Positions 17,945-26,460 of a stretch of 64,000 nucleotides of DNA are shown here, in pieces. A model generated the notes under the pieces. The model did no database searches and was not told the DNA's origin. It worked only from the letters and a program-made list of their open reading frames with translations. The position numbers were made by a program, and so were the translations under genes. Position 1 is the stretch's first letter; every line of letters starts with the position of its first letter. Origin of the DNA: JADLHS01 sp964594985 (GTDB lineage: Bacteria; Verrucomicrobiota; Verrucomicrobiia; Limisphaerales; JADLHS01); assembly GCA_964594985.1 (NCBI GenBank), contig CAZQNQ010000003.1, positions 1-64,000 on the forward strand, given 5' to 3'.

Positions 17945-18092
17945 CAGCTTAAGTCCGAGCTTGGAAGGGGCAAGCGTCAAGTATGTGCGTTAATTGTCAA
18001 ATTCATGCTCGCTCGGGTTAATCCTCGGTATAAGCGGACGGATTAAACTTCGTCTTGCCGAAGCCCTTGTCTCGGAGGAAGCTTGCGGGCAC

Positions 18093-18974
18093 GTGAACGC
18101 AACTCGTCGCAAAGGAAAACACATCTCCGACTCTGCTGGCGCGCGACTTCGCGCGGCGTTGCGCACCGAGCGACCGCTGCAACTCGCCGGAGTAATCCAC
18201 GCCTATGCGGCAATCCTCGCCGAGAACGCCGGCTTCCGCGCATTGTATCTCTCCGGCGCGGGCGTCGCCAACGCCAGCTACGGCGTGCCGGACATCGGCC
18301 TCACGACGCTGGATGATGTGTTGATTGATGTGCGGCGCATCACGAGTGCGACGAGACTTCCGCTCCTCGTGGACGCCGATACTGGCTGGGACGATCCAAA
18401 GCGCACTGTACGTGAAATGATCCGCGAAGGCGCAGCGGGAATTCATCTCGAAGACCAGGTCGAAGCCAAGCGCTGCGGTCATCTGCCCGGCAAACAACTC
18501 GTCCCCGCCAAGGAAATGGTCGCGCGCCTCAAAACTGCTGTCGCGGGTAAGACTGATCCCCAGTTCGTCCTCATGGCGCGCACCGACGCGGCGGGCGTGG
18601 AAGGCATTGATGCGGCCATCGAACGCGCCAAACTTTATCACGCAGCGGGCGCCGACATGATTTTTGCCGAAGCCCTGACGACGTTGGTGGAATACCGGAA
18701 GTTCACGGCAGCGGTGAAAATCCCCGTGCTCGCCAACATCACCGAGTTCGGCAAAACCCCGCTGTTCACGACACGCGAACTGAAGTCGGCGGGCGCGCGA
18801 CTCGTGCTCTACCCGCTTTCCGCCTTCCGCGCCATGAATGCCGCCGCGCTGAAAACCTTCCAGATCATCCGCAATGACGGCACCCAACGCCGCGTGGTAA
18901 AACAGATGCAGACGCGCGCCGAGCTTTACGAGTTCCTCGGCTACGATGCGTTAAAGAAAGGAGCGAAACCATGA
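18093..18974 (+). CDS. prpB: 2-methylisocitrate lyase
   Basis: This enzyme of the isocitrate lyase/PEP mutase superfamily splits 2-methylisocitrate into pyruvate and succinate in the methylcitrate cycle. The 293-residue product shows YLSGAGVANASYGVPDIG, PLLVDADTGWD, the active-site loop EDQVEAKRCGHLPGK with the catalytic Cys, MARTDA, and PVLANITEFGKTPLF. These align closely with E. coli PrpB. The GTG at 18093 fits the family N-terminus; the longer open frame from 17994 has no matching sequence. A GGAGG lies at 18074, a little far from this start. The stop overlaps the prpC start (ATGA), so translation is coupled. Confidence 0.93.
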   Translation: MNATRRKGKHISDSAGARLRAALRTERPLQLAGVIHAYAAILAENAGFRALYLSGAGVANASYGVPDIGLTTLDDVLIDVRRITSATRLPLLVDADTGWDDPKRTVREMIREGAAGIHLEDQVEAKRCGHLPGKQLVPAKEMVARLKTAVAGKTDPQFVLMARTDAAGVEGIDAAIERAKLYHAAGADMIFAEALTTLVEYRKFTAAVKIPVLANITEFGKTPLFTTRELKSAGARLVLYPLSAFRAMNAAALKTFQIIRNDGTQRRVVKQMQTRAELYEFLGYDALKKGAKP

Positions 18975-20092
18975 GCGCAGATAAAAAACCGGGCGGGCTC
19001 GCGGGAATCATCGCCGGCGAGACAAGCATCTCCACCGTTGGCAAAGAAGACCTCGGCCTCACCTATCGCGGCTACGCCATCGGTGATCTGGCGGCACAGG
19101 CGACCTTTGAGGAAGTCGCCTACCTGCTGCTCTACGGTCATCTGCCCAAACACAGCGAACTGGAGAGCTACCAGCACAAGCTCGCCTCGCTGCGTGGATT
19201 ACCCACGCCGCTCAAGACGGTTTTGGAACAACTTCCCGCCTCCACACACCCGATGGACGTCTTACGCACCGGTTGCTCCGCGCTTGGCTGTATCGAAACT
19301 GAAGGTGGCCATCGCGATCTGCACACCGTCTCCAACCGGATGCTCGCTGCGTTTCCGTCCATCCTGCTCTACTGGCATCAATTTCATTCGACCGGCCAGC
19401 GTATCGAAACCGCCGTCGCCGCGCCCAACCTGGCCGCGCACTTCCTGCATCTGCTGCTCGGCAAACCTGCGGACGAAACCCGCATCCGCGCGCTCGACGC
19501 CTCGCTGATTCTCTACGCCGAGCACGAGTTCAACGCTTCCACCTTCGCCGCGCGTGTCACGACCTCTACACTGGCGGATTATTACTCGGCTATCTGCTCC
19601 GGCATCGGCACATTGCGCGGCCCGCTGCATGGCGGCGCAAACGAAGCCGCGATGGAACTGATCCAGAAATTCAATTCGCCCGATGAAGCCGAAGCCGGTT
19701 TGCTCAGCATGCTGCGACACAAGGCACTCATTATGGGCTTCGGCCATCGCGTCTATAAAACCAGCGATCCGCGCACCGCCCCGATCAAGGAGCTGGCGAA
19801 GAAACTTGCCACCACCGATGCGAACAAAAACCTGCTCGCCATCGCCGAACGTCTCGAAACCGTGATGTGGCGTGAGAAGAAGCTGTTTCCCAACCTGGAT
19901 TTTTACAGCGCCCTGGCCTATCACTTCTGCGGCATCCCGACCCCGATGTTCACGCCCATCTTTGTCATCGCGCGCACGTCCGGCTGGTCGGCGCATGTCG
20001 CCGAGCAGCGCGAACACAATCGCCTCATCCGTCCCACCGCTGAATACACCGGGCCGCAACCGCGGCCCTACGTGCCGATGGCACAACGATAA
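18971..20092 (+). CDS. prpC: 2-methylcitrate synthase / citrate synthase
   Basis: The product condenses propionyl-CoA with oxaloacetate in the methylcitrate cycle. At 373 residues it has the short type of PrpC rather than the longer hexameric GltA. Visible family features are GLAGIIAGETSISTVG, LTYRGYAIGDLA, GTLRGPLHGGANEAAMEL with the substrate-binding His, MGFGHRVYKTSDPR with the second His, and NLDFYSALAYHFCGIP. Its position between prpB and prpD makes methylcitrate synthase the better name than citrate synthase. Confidence 0.93.
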   Translation: MSADKKPGGLAGIIAGETSISTVGKEDLGLTYRGYAIGDLAAQATFEEVAYLLLYGHLPKHSELESYQHKLASLRGLPTPLKTVLEQLPASTHPMDVLRTGCSALGCIETEGGHRDLHTVSNRMLAAFPSILLYWHQFHSTGQRIETAVAAPNLAAHFLHLLLGKPADETRIRALDASLILYAEHEFNASTFAARVTTSTLADYYSAICSGIGTLRGPLHGGANEAAMELIQKFNSPDEAEAGLLSMLRHKALIMGFGHRVYKTSDPRTAPIKELAKKLATTDANKNLLAIAERLETVMWREKKLFPNLDFYSALAYHFCGIPTPMFTPIFVIARTSGWSAHVAEQREHNRLIRPTAEYTGPQPRPYVPMAQR

Positions 20093-20108
20093 TTTGCCCC
20101 CTGCATTC

Positions 20109-20438
20109 ATGAACGAACCCAGCGAACCCAGTATTGGGAAAGAGAATCTTGGCGCGGTCATCGGCGCCGTCGTCGGTGCCATCGGTGGTTTGGTGGCCAT
20201 TGCCATTCCTTACGCCATCCTGACGCGGAACTTTCAAAACCTCTCTGCCGCGCGCACGTTCGGCCTGATCAGCTTCTTGGTCTGCACACCGGTGGGCTGG
20301 TTCGCTGGCGGCTACCTGACACACCTTCTTGAAAAATTTCTCCGCCCCAAGGCCGCCGGCATCATCGGCGGCATCATCGGCGGGTTGCTGCCCGTGACCG
20401 GTGTCGCGCTCTATGGTTGGCACATGGTCACCCGCTAA
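20109..20438 (+). CDS. Small membrane protein inside the prp operon
   Basis: The 109-residue product has three Gly/Ala-rich hydrophobic stretches (near residues 14-36, 46-66 and 82-105) and no motif I recognise. It starts 16 bp after prpC and ends 15 bp before prpD, so it is transcribed with the methylcitrate genes. Glycine zipper-like spacing (AVIGAVVGAIGGLVAIAIP, GIIGGIIGGLLP) suggests packed helices. A role in propionate uptake or membrane anchoring would be a guess. Confidence 0.7.
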   Translation: MNEPSEPSIGKENLGAVIGAVVGAIGGLVAIAIPYAILTRNFQNLSAARTFGLISFLVCTPVGWFAGGYLTHLLEKFLRPKAAGIIGGIIGGLLPVTGVALYGWHMVTR

Positions 20439-20453
20439 TCCGACGCTCGTATC

Positions 20454-22037
20454 ATGTCCGCACCCATCAACACCTCCAATCGTCCGCCGTTCGATCCCCT
20501 GCTCCGCCAGATCGCTGATTACGTCTGCGATTACCATTCGCCCAGCGAAGAAGCATTGAACACGGCGCGCTATTGCCTGCTCGACACGCTCGGCTGTGGC
20601 TTGCTCGCGCTGAAATATCCCGCCTGCACCAAGTTGCTCGGACCGGTCGTGCCGGGAACAATCGTGCCCAACGGCGCACGTGTGCCCGGAACGAACTACG
20701 TGCTCGATCCCGTCACAGCGGCGTTCAACATCGGCACCCTCGTGCGCTGGCTGGATTTCAACGACACCTGGCTCGCCGCGGAATGGGGGCATCCCTCGGA
20801 TAATCTCGGTGCCATTCTCGCCGTGGCGGACTTCGCAAGTCAAAACGCGACAAATCCCCTCACCCATCCTGGCGGACACCCTCTCCCCATCGGATGGGGA
20901 GAGGGACGGGGTGAGGGGACTTCGGGTTATACTGTCCATGACATTCTGCTCGCAATGATCAAGGCGCACGAAATCCAAGGCATCCTCGCGCTCGAAAACA
21001 GTTTCAACCGCGTCGGCCTCGATCATGTCCTGCTCGTCCGCATTGCTTCGACCGCGGTCGCCACGCATCTGCTCGGCGGCACCCATGAACAGATCATGAA
21101 CGCCGTCTCCAACGCCTGGCTCGATGGCGGCGCGCTCCGCACCTATCGCCACGCGCCCAACACCGGTTCGCGCAAATCCTGGGCCGCCGGCGATGCCACC
21201 GCCCGCGCTGTGCAACACGCGTTCATGGCCGTCAAAGGCGAGATGGGTTATCCGTCCGCTCTCTCCGCGCCCAAATGGGGTTTCAGCGACGTGCTGTTCA
21301 AGGGCCAGCCCATCAAACTGGCGCGACCGTTCGGCTGTTACGTGATGGAGAACGTGCTGTTCAAGATTTCCTTCCCCGCCGAGTTCCACGCGCAAACCGC
21401 CGTCGAAGCCGCGATCAAGCTGCATCAAAAGTATTTTGCGGAGCGCGGCAGCCCTCTGCCGCAGCAATATGGCCAGACCGAGCGCGCTGCGGCTGGGGAC
21501 AGCCGTGCTCCGTCACAAACGCTTGACCAGATCGAACGCGTCGAGATTCACACCCACGAGTCCGCCATCCGCATCATTGACAAGACCGGCCCGCTGCATA
21601 ATCCCGCCGACCGCGATCATTGCCTGCAATACATGACCGCCATCGGCCTCATCTTCGGCACGCTCACGGCCGATCATTACGAAGATGCGACCGCTGCCGA
21701 CCCGCGCATTGATGCCCTGCACTCCAAGATGGTCGTGAAGGAAGAACCGCGTTACACCCGCGAATACCTAGAAGCCGACAAACGCTCCATCGCCAATGCC
21801 GTGCAAATCTTTTTCCGCGACGGCAACGCGACGGACAAGGTCGAAGTAGAATACCCCGTCGGCCATCGCCGTCGCCGGGCCGAGGGCATTCCGTTGCTCG
21901 TGGAGAAATTTAAGGCTACCGCCGAGACCTGTTTTTCTGGCAACCGAACAGCGGAAATTCTTTCGCTATTTGCATCCGTTGGAGCATTGGATGCCATGTC
22001 GGCGGATGAATTCGTCGGGCGATTCACGCAGACATGA
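20454..22037 (+). CDS. prpD: 2-methylcitrate dehydratase (MmgE/PrpD family) with two in-frame palindromic insertions
   Basis: The enzyme dehydrates 2-methylcitrate to 2-methyl-cis-aconitate, completing the prpBCD set. MmgE/PrpD features include YHSPSEEALNTARYCLLDTLGCG, WLDFNDTWLAAEWGHPSDNLG, NAVSNAWLDGGALRTYRHAPN, and RSWAAGDA-like RKSWAAGDAT. The 527-residue length is about 40 above E. coli PrpD. The excess matches two palindromic repeats that stay in frame: residues ~134-155 (THPGGHPLPIGWGEGRGEG, from 20855-20919) and ~329-353 (from 21439-21512). Both lie between conserved blocks, so the enzyme may still fold. A clean prpD homologue would lack both. Confidence 0.93.
   Translation: MSAPINTSNRPPFDPLLRQIADYVCDYHSPSEEALNTARYCLLDTLGCGLLALKYPACTKLLGPVVPGTIVPNGARVPGTNYVLDPVTAAFNIGTLVRWLDFNDTWLAAEWGHPSDNLGAILAVADFASQNATNPLTHPGGHPLPIGWGEGRGEGTSGYTVHDILLAMIKAHEIQGILALENSFNRVGLDHVLLVRIASTAVATHLLGGTHEQIMNAVSNAWLDGGALRTYRHAPNTGSRKSWAAGDATARAVQHAFMAVKGEMGYPSALSAPKWGFSDVLFKGQPIKLARPFGCYVMENVLFKISFPAEFHAQTAVEAAIKLHQKYFAERGSPLPQQYGQTERAAAGDSRAPSQTLDQIERVEIHTHESAIRIIDKTGPLHNPADRDHCLQYMTAIGLIFGTLTADHYEDATAADPRIDALHSKMVVKEEPRYTREYLEADKRSIANAVQIFFRDGNATDKVEVEYPVGHRRRRAEGIPLLVEKFKATAETCFSGNRTAEILSLFASVGALDAMSADEFVGRFTQT
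20855..20919. repeat. CCCTCACCC/CCCTCTCCC palindrome inside prpD
   Basis: The outer arms TCCCCTCACCC and GGGGTGAGGGGA enclose inner arms CCCTCTCCCCAT and ATGGGGAGAGGG. It is nearly identical to the intergenic copy at 3468-3529. The prpD frame reads through it without a stop. Confidence 0.85.
21439..21512. repeat. Two-hairpin palindrome inside prpD (loops CCCT / GGGA)
   Basis: The outer arms are CGGAGC and GCTCCG. The left hairpin is GCGGCAG-CCCT-CTGCCGC and the right hairpin GGCTG-GGGA-CAGCC. It is the second in-frame insertion in prpD and follows the pyrimidine-loop/purine-loop rule seen in other elements of the window. Confidence 0.75.
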
Positions 22038-22128
22038 CGATTGTCCGGCTCGGATTTTGATTCGACAGGTCTTGCCCAACCTTCAACACTCCAAGGCGTG
22101 ATATTCCCGCCACGCCAGCGGTACTGGT

Positions 22129-22291
22129 AGCGGCGGGGTGTGATTGAAACTGCCGCGTAGTCCTGGGAGCGCTGGCGTCCTGCCGGCGAGTTTCTGGAGT
22201 CAAATCTAATTGCAACTCGCCAACAAGATGCTGGCGCTCCCGGAGTAGGCCAACCGCACGGCACTTCCAGTCACACCCGTAGCGGCGGGCA
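22129..22291. repeat. Nested palindromic repeat between prpD and the DUF6036 pair
   Basis: The outer arms are variants of GGTGTGACTGGAACTGCCG (left near 22136-22158, right as CACTTCCAGTCACACCC near 22264-22280). Inside lies a second palindrome (22164-22245) with arms CTGGGAGCGC and GCGCTCCCGG and a hairpin GCTGGC-GTCCT-GCCGGC. The whole 292-bp gap holds no gene. Confidence 0.75.
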
Positions 22292-22329
22292 GCGTTGACC
22301 AGCCCTTGCCACCCAGCTAAGTTGCTCGC

Positions 22330-22659
22330 GTGAGTCACGAGTTGCTAGACGAGATCAGCCTTGAATTGGGGCGGCGCACGGCCTTGCGCCTGCGACAGCA
22401 ACCCGCTTTGCTTCGAATCGCGCACGACAATCTGGACCGTTGGTCCCGGCAAAACAGCAATGCCCCGACCCTGCTCCGTTGTTACACAGAATGGCGCGAA
22501 CTCCTCAACCATCCACTGGAGGAAATCTGCGCCGTGCTGACTTCTGAAAGCGAAGCGGCGCAACGTCTCCGCCAAAATTCTCCGTTCGCCGGGATTTTGG
22601 ACGCCCGCGAAGTCTGGGAGGTCAAACAGCGTTTCCGTCATGCAACGCCCGCAGCTTGA
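22330..22659 (+). CDS. Small protein paired with a DUF6036 nucleotidyltransferase
   Basis: The 109-residue helical product has no recognised motif. It overlaps the next gene by 20 bp, and the two appear to form a unit. Small helical partners upstream of stand-alone nucleotidyltransferase-fold proteins are often antitoxin-like or regulatory, so a toxin-antitoxin-like pair is a reasonable but unproven reading. The start at 22330 is a GTG directly after repeat-rich DNA. Confidence 0.6.
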   Translation: MSHELLDEISLELGRRTALRLRQQPALLRIAHDNLDRWSRQNSNAPTLLRCYTEWRELLNHPLEEICAVLTSESEAAQRLRQNSPFAGILDAREVWEVKQRFRHATPAA

Positions 22660-23167
22660 GCACATCATCCGGGCGGCCTCCGGCATCACCGGCGCGCCGG
22701 AAATTGTTATCATCGGCAGTCAGGCGGTGCTGGGGCAGTTTCCTGATGCGCCCGCCAATCTTCTGGTTTCCATCGAGGCGGATGTGTTCACTTTTCGCAG
22801 TCCTGCTGATGCTGATCTGATTGACGGCTCCATCGGCGAGGGGTCGCCGTTCCATCAGACGTTTGGTTATTACGCACACGGCGTGGCGGAAGAAACCGCC
22901 ATCCTGCCGCCCGGGTGGAAAGACCGCCTGGTGGCTGTCCGCAATGCCAATACCGGCAATGGGTGCGGCTTGTGTCTCGAAGTCAACGATCTCGCTGTGG
23001 CGAAGCTGGCCGCCGGACGCGAAAAGGACACCAGTTTCGTGACCGAATTGTTGCGGCACAAACTTATCCAAACTGCGGTTGTCGAATCGCGCCTGCGCCA
23101 AACCTCACTCGCTGATGAGCGTTTGGAGTTGGCACTTGCGCGATTGAAACGTCTTTTCTCCCATTGA
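22640..23167 (+). CDS. DUF6036-type nucleotidyltransferase-fold protein
   Basis: The 175-residue product has the beginning of a minimal nucleotidyltransferase fold (EIVIIGSQAVLGQF, then LLVSIEADVF) and the block DLIDGSIGEGSPFHQTFGYYAHGV, which I associate with the DUF6036 family. The GS motif of the fold (GSQA) is present; the paired acidic residues may be the E/D in SIEADVF. Proteins of this kind resemble the AbiEii/MNT group. Together with the overlapping upstream gene it is a candidate toxin-antitoxin or defence pair; substrate unknown. Confidence 0.7.
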   Translation: MQRPQLEHIIRAASGITGAPEIVIIGSQAVLGQFPDAPANLLVSIEADVFTFRSPADADLIDGSIGEGSPFHQTFGYYAHGVAEETAILPPGWKDRLVAVRNANTGNGCGLCLEVNDLAVAKLAAGREKDTSFVTELLRHKLIQTAVVESRLRQTSLADERLELALARLKRLFSH

Positions 23168-23180
23168 AATCTCACCTCTT

Positions 23181-23981
23181 GTGAAGTTGCCGCCAGATTA
23201 TCACATGCACACGCCGCTTTGCCGCCACGCCAGCGGCGAGCCGGTGGATTACGCGCGTCGCGCCGTGGAGCTTGGCTTCACCGAGATCGGCTTCTCGGAT
23301 CACTCGCCGATGGCGCGCGATGATTTTGACGACTGGCGCATGTTCAATCGCCAGCTCGATGAATACGTGGAGCAAGTCCGCCGGGCGCAGCGCGACTTCC
23401 CGCAACTCACCATCCGCCTCGCGCTGGAAGTGGATTATCTGCCCGGGCAGGAGGAATGGATTCGCGACCTAGCGGCGCGGCATCCGTGGGATTATTTCAT
23501 CGGCTCGGTCCACTATGTCTCCGAGGATTGGGCGATTGACAGTCCGTTCCAGCTCGCCAAGTGGAAAGAGCGCGACACGTTTGAAGTATGGTCGGTCTAT
23601 TTCGACTGGCTCACGCGCGCAGCGGAAACCGGTCTGTTTGAAATCATCGGTCACGCCGATCTGCCGAAGAAGTTCAGCCATCGCCCGACCAAGGATTGCA
23701 CACCGCTCTACGAGCGTTTCCTCACTGCCGTCAAGAAGCACGATTGCGCCATCGAACTCAACACCGCCGGGCTGCGCAAGGATTGCCAAGAGATTTATCC
23801 CAGCCGACAAATTCTGGAACTCGCGTTTGCGAAAGGCGTACCCATCACATTCGGTTCGGACGCGCACAAGCCCGAGGAAGTCGGGATGAACTTCGCCGAA
23901 GCCATCCAACTTGCGCGCAGCGTGGGCTACAAAGAATGTTGGCAACTTGCCGCCCGCACGCGGCAAATGATCGGATATTGA
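23181..23981 (+). CDS. PHP-family histidinol-phosphatase
   Basis: The product is a metal-dependent PHP phosphoesterase of the HisK/HisJ type, which removes phosphate from L-histidinol phosphate in histidine synthesis. Family motifs are visible in order: DYHMHTPLCRHA at the N-terminus, EIGFSDHSP, the EVDYLPG segment, FIGSVHYV, GHADLPKKF, and SDAHKPEEVG near the C-terminus. At 266 residues it is the normal size. It starts at a GTG 13 bp after the nucleotidyltransferase gene, so it may be co-transcribed. No other his genes are in the window. Confidence 0.9.
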   Translation: MKLPPDYHMHTPLCRHASGEPVDYARRAVELGFTEIGFSDHSPMARDDFDDWRMFNRQLDEYVEQVRRAQRDFPQLTIRLALEVDYLPGQEEWIRDLAARHPWDYFIGSVHYVSEDWAIDSPFQLAKWKERDTFEVWSVYFDWLTRAAETGLFEIIGHADLPKKFSHRPTKDCTPLYERFLTAVKKHDCAIELNTAGLRKDCQEIYPSRQILELAFAKGVPITFGSDAHKPEEVGMNFAEAIQLARSVGYKECWQLAARTRQMIGY

Positions 23982-23990
23982 AGTGGCAAG

Positions 23991-24719
23991 TCAGGCTGAC
24001 TTTTTTTCAGCCGGGGCAACAGCCGGGGCCGGCGCTGGTTCAAGTTTCTTCTTCGCGTCGGCGGGCACTTCAATTTTTGTCGTGCCGACATCTTTGATCT
24101 CAACCGTGGTGTCCCGATCAACTTCGATTTCGTTGCCGTTGAAGTCCACCTTGCCCGTGACTTTGAATTGGTATTTGGCGAGTTGTCCGTCCTTGACCCA
24201 GAATTTCACCGAGCCTTTTGCGCCGGTGGCGTTGCCGAATCTAAATTGTCCCTTAGCCCCTTCCTCGGTCATGTCGCCGGAGTAGGCATCGCCCTCTTTT
24301 TTGAGTTCCTTGGCAGCGTCAGCAAGTTCCTTGGCTTGTGCGGCGGGGGCTTTGAAATTCTTGATGACTCGGTTGAGGAATCGGCCCGGTCCTTCGCTTC
24401 CATCCAATTCAGCGAGTGATTGCCAACCGCCGTCAGGATTGGTGACCGCCGCCTGGTCGCCCTTCAAATAAATCTGGGTGGTGTTGTCGCCAAAGCTCAG
24501 AGTGAAGTAAGTAACACCGCCCTTCTCGGTCTTGCCGTCCGTGGGGCCGGGTTTGAATGGCGCGCTTTCAGGAACGACGACGACGGTCTTCCAACTGTAA
24601 TTATCTTTCCCGCCAAGTTTCGTTGCGGCGTTGGCAACGTCATCTTTCGGATTGGGGTCGGCGGCGAAAAGCGAGCCGGTGAGCAGGAGAGTCGTGCCGA
24701 GCATTGTGATCGTTTTCAT
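23991..24719 (-). CDS. Secreted hypothetical protein
   Basis: The 242-residue product has a clear signal peptide (MKTITMLGTTLLLTGSLFAA) and a charged, beta-rich mature region with repeated short strands (GQLAKYQFKVTGKVDFNGNE, TTVEIKDVGTTKIEVP). It ends in an Ala/Pro/Lys tail. The pattern resembles secreted single-domain proteins found across Verrucomicrobiota, without a named family that I can assign. I start it at the ATG at 24719; the frame is open further upstream but lacks a signal peptide there. Confidence 0.7.
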   Translation of the reverse strand: MKTITMLGTTLLLTGSLFAADPNPKDDVANAATKLGGKDNYSWKTVVVVPESAPFKPGPTDGKTEKGGVTYFTLSFGDNTTQIYLKGDQAAVTNPDGGWQSLAELDGSEGPGRFLNRVIKNFKAPAAQAKELADAAKELKKEGDAYSGDMTEEGAKGQFRFGNATGAKGSVKFWVKDGQLAKYQFKVTGKVDFNGNEIEVDRDTTVEIKDVGTTKIEVPADAKKKLEPAPAPAVAPAEKKSA

Positions 24720-24832
24720 AGGTAGGGATTTGGTCCGGTTGAGTTGCGTTGGTGGCGAACTGGTTTCAGGTGACAAGCCGGAGGGTAAACGCACTGAACT
24801 TTGGCACACAAGCCGGGAAATGACCGATTCGG

Positions 24833-26059
24833 TCACGGCTCGACCCACACCGGCATTCCCACCCAGACGAGTTTGATCAGATAATCCGCATTCCAGTTCG
24901 CGAGCCGGAAGCAGCCATGCGATTCCGTGCGGCCCACCTGCTCCGGGTTGGGCGTACCGTGCATGCCGTAGCCGGGACGATCCAAGCTGATCCAAGCCGT
25001 GCCGACGGGATTGTTCGGGCCGGGCGGCAGGATCAACTTCTTCTTCAACTGCTGCGCCTCCTCGGATTCAGGAAACACCTCGGGGTTGAACGTGTAATCA
25101 GGATTCGGCGCCACGGCAATGACGTGCAGTTCCCCCACCGGACGCTTCTCGAACTTGGCGGCGATGCTGCACGGGAAATGCGCCACCAGATTCGTGCTCT
25201 CGTCAAACGCTTGCAGACAACGCTCGGCCAGACTGATGCGGACGAACGCGGCTTTCTTCTTCGGCGCGGGATATTCGACGGCGGGAATCTTCAGCTCCGT
25301 GCCCTCGCTGACGTTCGTCCAGTTCACGCCGGGATTCAGCTTGCGCGTCAATGTCGGCGACGCGTGTCCTTTTTCAGCGACCAGTTCGAGCAGCGTTTCG
25401 TAATCCAAGGCGCTTTGCTGCGATTTGCCGAGCCACGTCTTGCTGATGGGCTGCAAGCGCGCCAGATCGTTGCTCGTGACGAGGTAGGTGGTCAACGGCG
25501 CGGTTTCCAAAACCAATACCTTGCGCGTGGCCGCATCGAATTCACCGGTCGCAATCAAGCCGCGCTCCCGCTGAAAAGCCTGCAACGCCGCGCGCGTCTG
25601 CGAGCCGTTCACGCCATCAATCGAACCCGGGGAAAATGCGTGTCGCGCGAGCGCCACCTGAATCTCCAGCGGATTGCGGGGCGCGCGAGGAAAACCATTC
25701 GTCCCGACGTCCTCTGGCAATGGCTCTGGTTTTGCCACAGTCACGTCCGGCGGATTTGTCGCGGTTACGTTCAAGACGGCGGCGCGGTTGGTGGCCGGCA
25801 AAGCCGGGGTCGTCACAGTCCGTGCAGGCGCGTCAGTCGCTTTTGGCGCGACGGCCTGGGCGAGGTGGATCGAAGGCGATTGCTTGGTGGCAGCCGCAAC
25901 AACGATTTGCCGTTGCGCATTCGGTGGTCGCCCGGGCGGACGCGATTGCCACCAGACAACCCCGACGATGGCGACCACCAGCACCAGAAACAGCCAGAAG
26001 AAAACTCCGCCGGCGCCCCTGCTTTCGGCAGGAAGTCGGTAGTGAGGTCGGCGCGGCAC
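24833..26059 (-). CDS. L,D-transpeptidase with peptidoglycan-binding domain
   Basis: The product is a membrane-anchored YkuD-type transpeptidase that makes 3-3 cross-links or attaches proteins to peptidoglycan. It has one N-terminal helix (GGVFFWLFLVLVVAIVGVVWW), a long linker, a peptidoglycan-binding domain near residues 145-200 (GSIDGVNGSQTRAALQAFQRE), a LysM-like segment, and the C-terminal catalytic domain with HGT and the SHGCFRL motif holding the active-site cysteine. The 3' part is complete. The true start is uncertain: I chose the GTG at 26059 (PRRPHYRLP) because the longer frame begins inside a repeat at 26134. Confidence 0.87.
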   Translation of the reverse strand: MPRRPHYRLPAESRGAGGVFFWLFLVLVVAIVGVVWWQSRPPGRPPNAQRQIVVAAATKQSPSIHLAQAVAPKATDAPARTVTTPALPATNRAAVLNVTATNPPDVTVAKPEPLPEDVGTNGFPRAPRNPLEIQVALARHAFSPGSIDGVNGSQTRAALQAFQRERGLIATGEFDAATRKVLVLETAPLTTYLVTSNDLARLQPISKTWLGKSQQSALDYETLLELVAEKGHASPTLTRKLNPGVNWTNVSEGTELKIPAVEYPAPKKKAAFVRISLAERCLQAFDESTNLVAHFPCSIAAKFEKRPVGELHVIAVAPNPDYTFNPEVFPESEEAQQLKKKLILPPGPNNPVGTAWISLDRPGYGMHGTPNPEQVGRTESHGCFRLANWNADYLIKLVWVGMPVWVEP

Positions 26060-26117
26060 GGCAGGATTTAGCCAAAGATGCGCATTGATTGCCAGTCCGC
26101 AGCCGCAGGAAAACTCC

Positions 26118-26460
26118 GAACATTCAACATCCAACGCTCAACATTCAAGGCCGACTCTTGCAACACGCGGTCACTTCAAAGTTGGAGGTTGAACGTTGGA
26201 AGTTGGAAGTTATCCCTCCCTGCCCCGGTGACTCCACTGGATTACGGTCAGGAGTTCGGTGGAATTGTGAGAATGCCGGTTTGCGTTACTCTATCCTCGC
26301 GGTTGGTTGTTAGAAATTGATCTTCGGTTTAGAGGAGTCTCAGACGGGCAGTGCGAGAGAGGGCCGATGGTGAGCTTGGGGGAGAAACACGTCGGCCCTC
26401 TCGGCCCAAATCCAGTAGCGAAGAGCAACAGGCCGCGGCGATCGCTCAATCCAATGGCGA
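26118..26460. repeat. Gene-free gap with a word-type palindrome
   Basis: Arms at 26120-26148 (repeats of TTCAACATCCAACG words) face arms at 26170-26212 (TTGGAGGTTGAACGTTGGAAG). Further on, 26357-26367 and 26392-26402 form an 11-bp stem (GAGAGGGCCGA / TCGGCCCTCTC) downstream of dsbD, with no T-tract on either strand. I see no coding sequence in 26135-26460. Confidence 0.6.

Noticed and set aside
26357..26402. Riboswitch or terminator after dsbD
   Set aside because: There is a good 11-bp stem, but no T-tract and no known aptamer core, so it is kept only as part of the repeat-rich gap.
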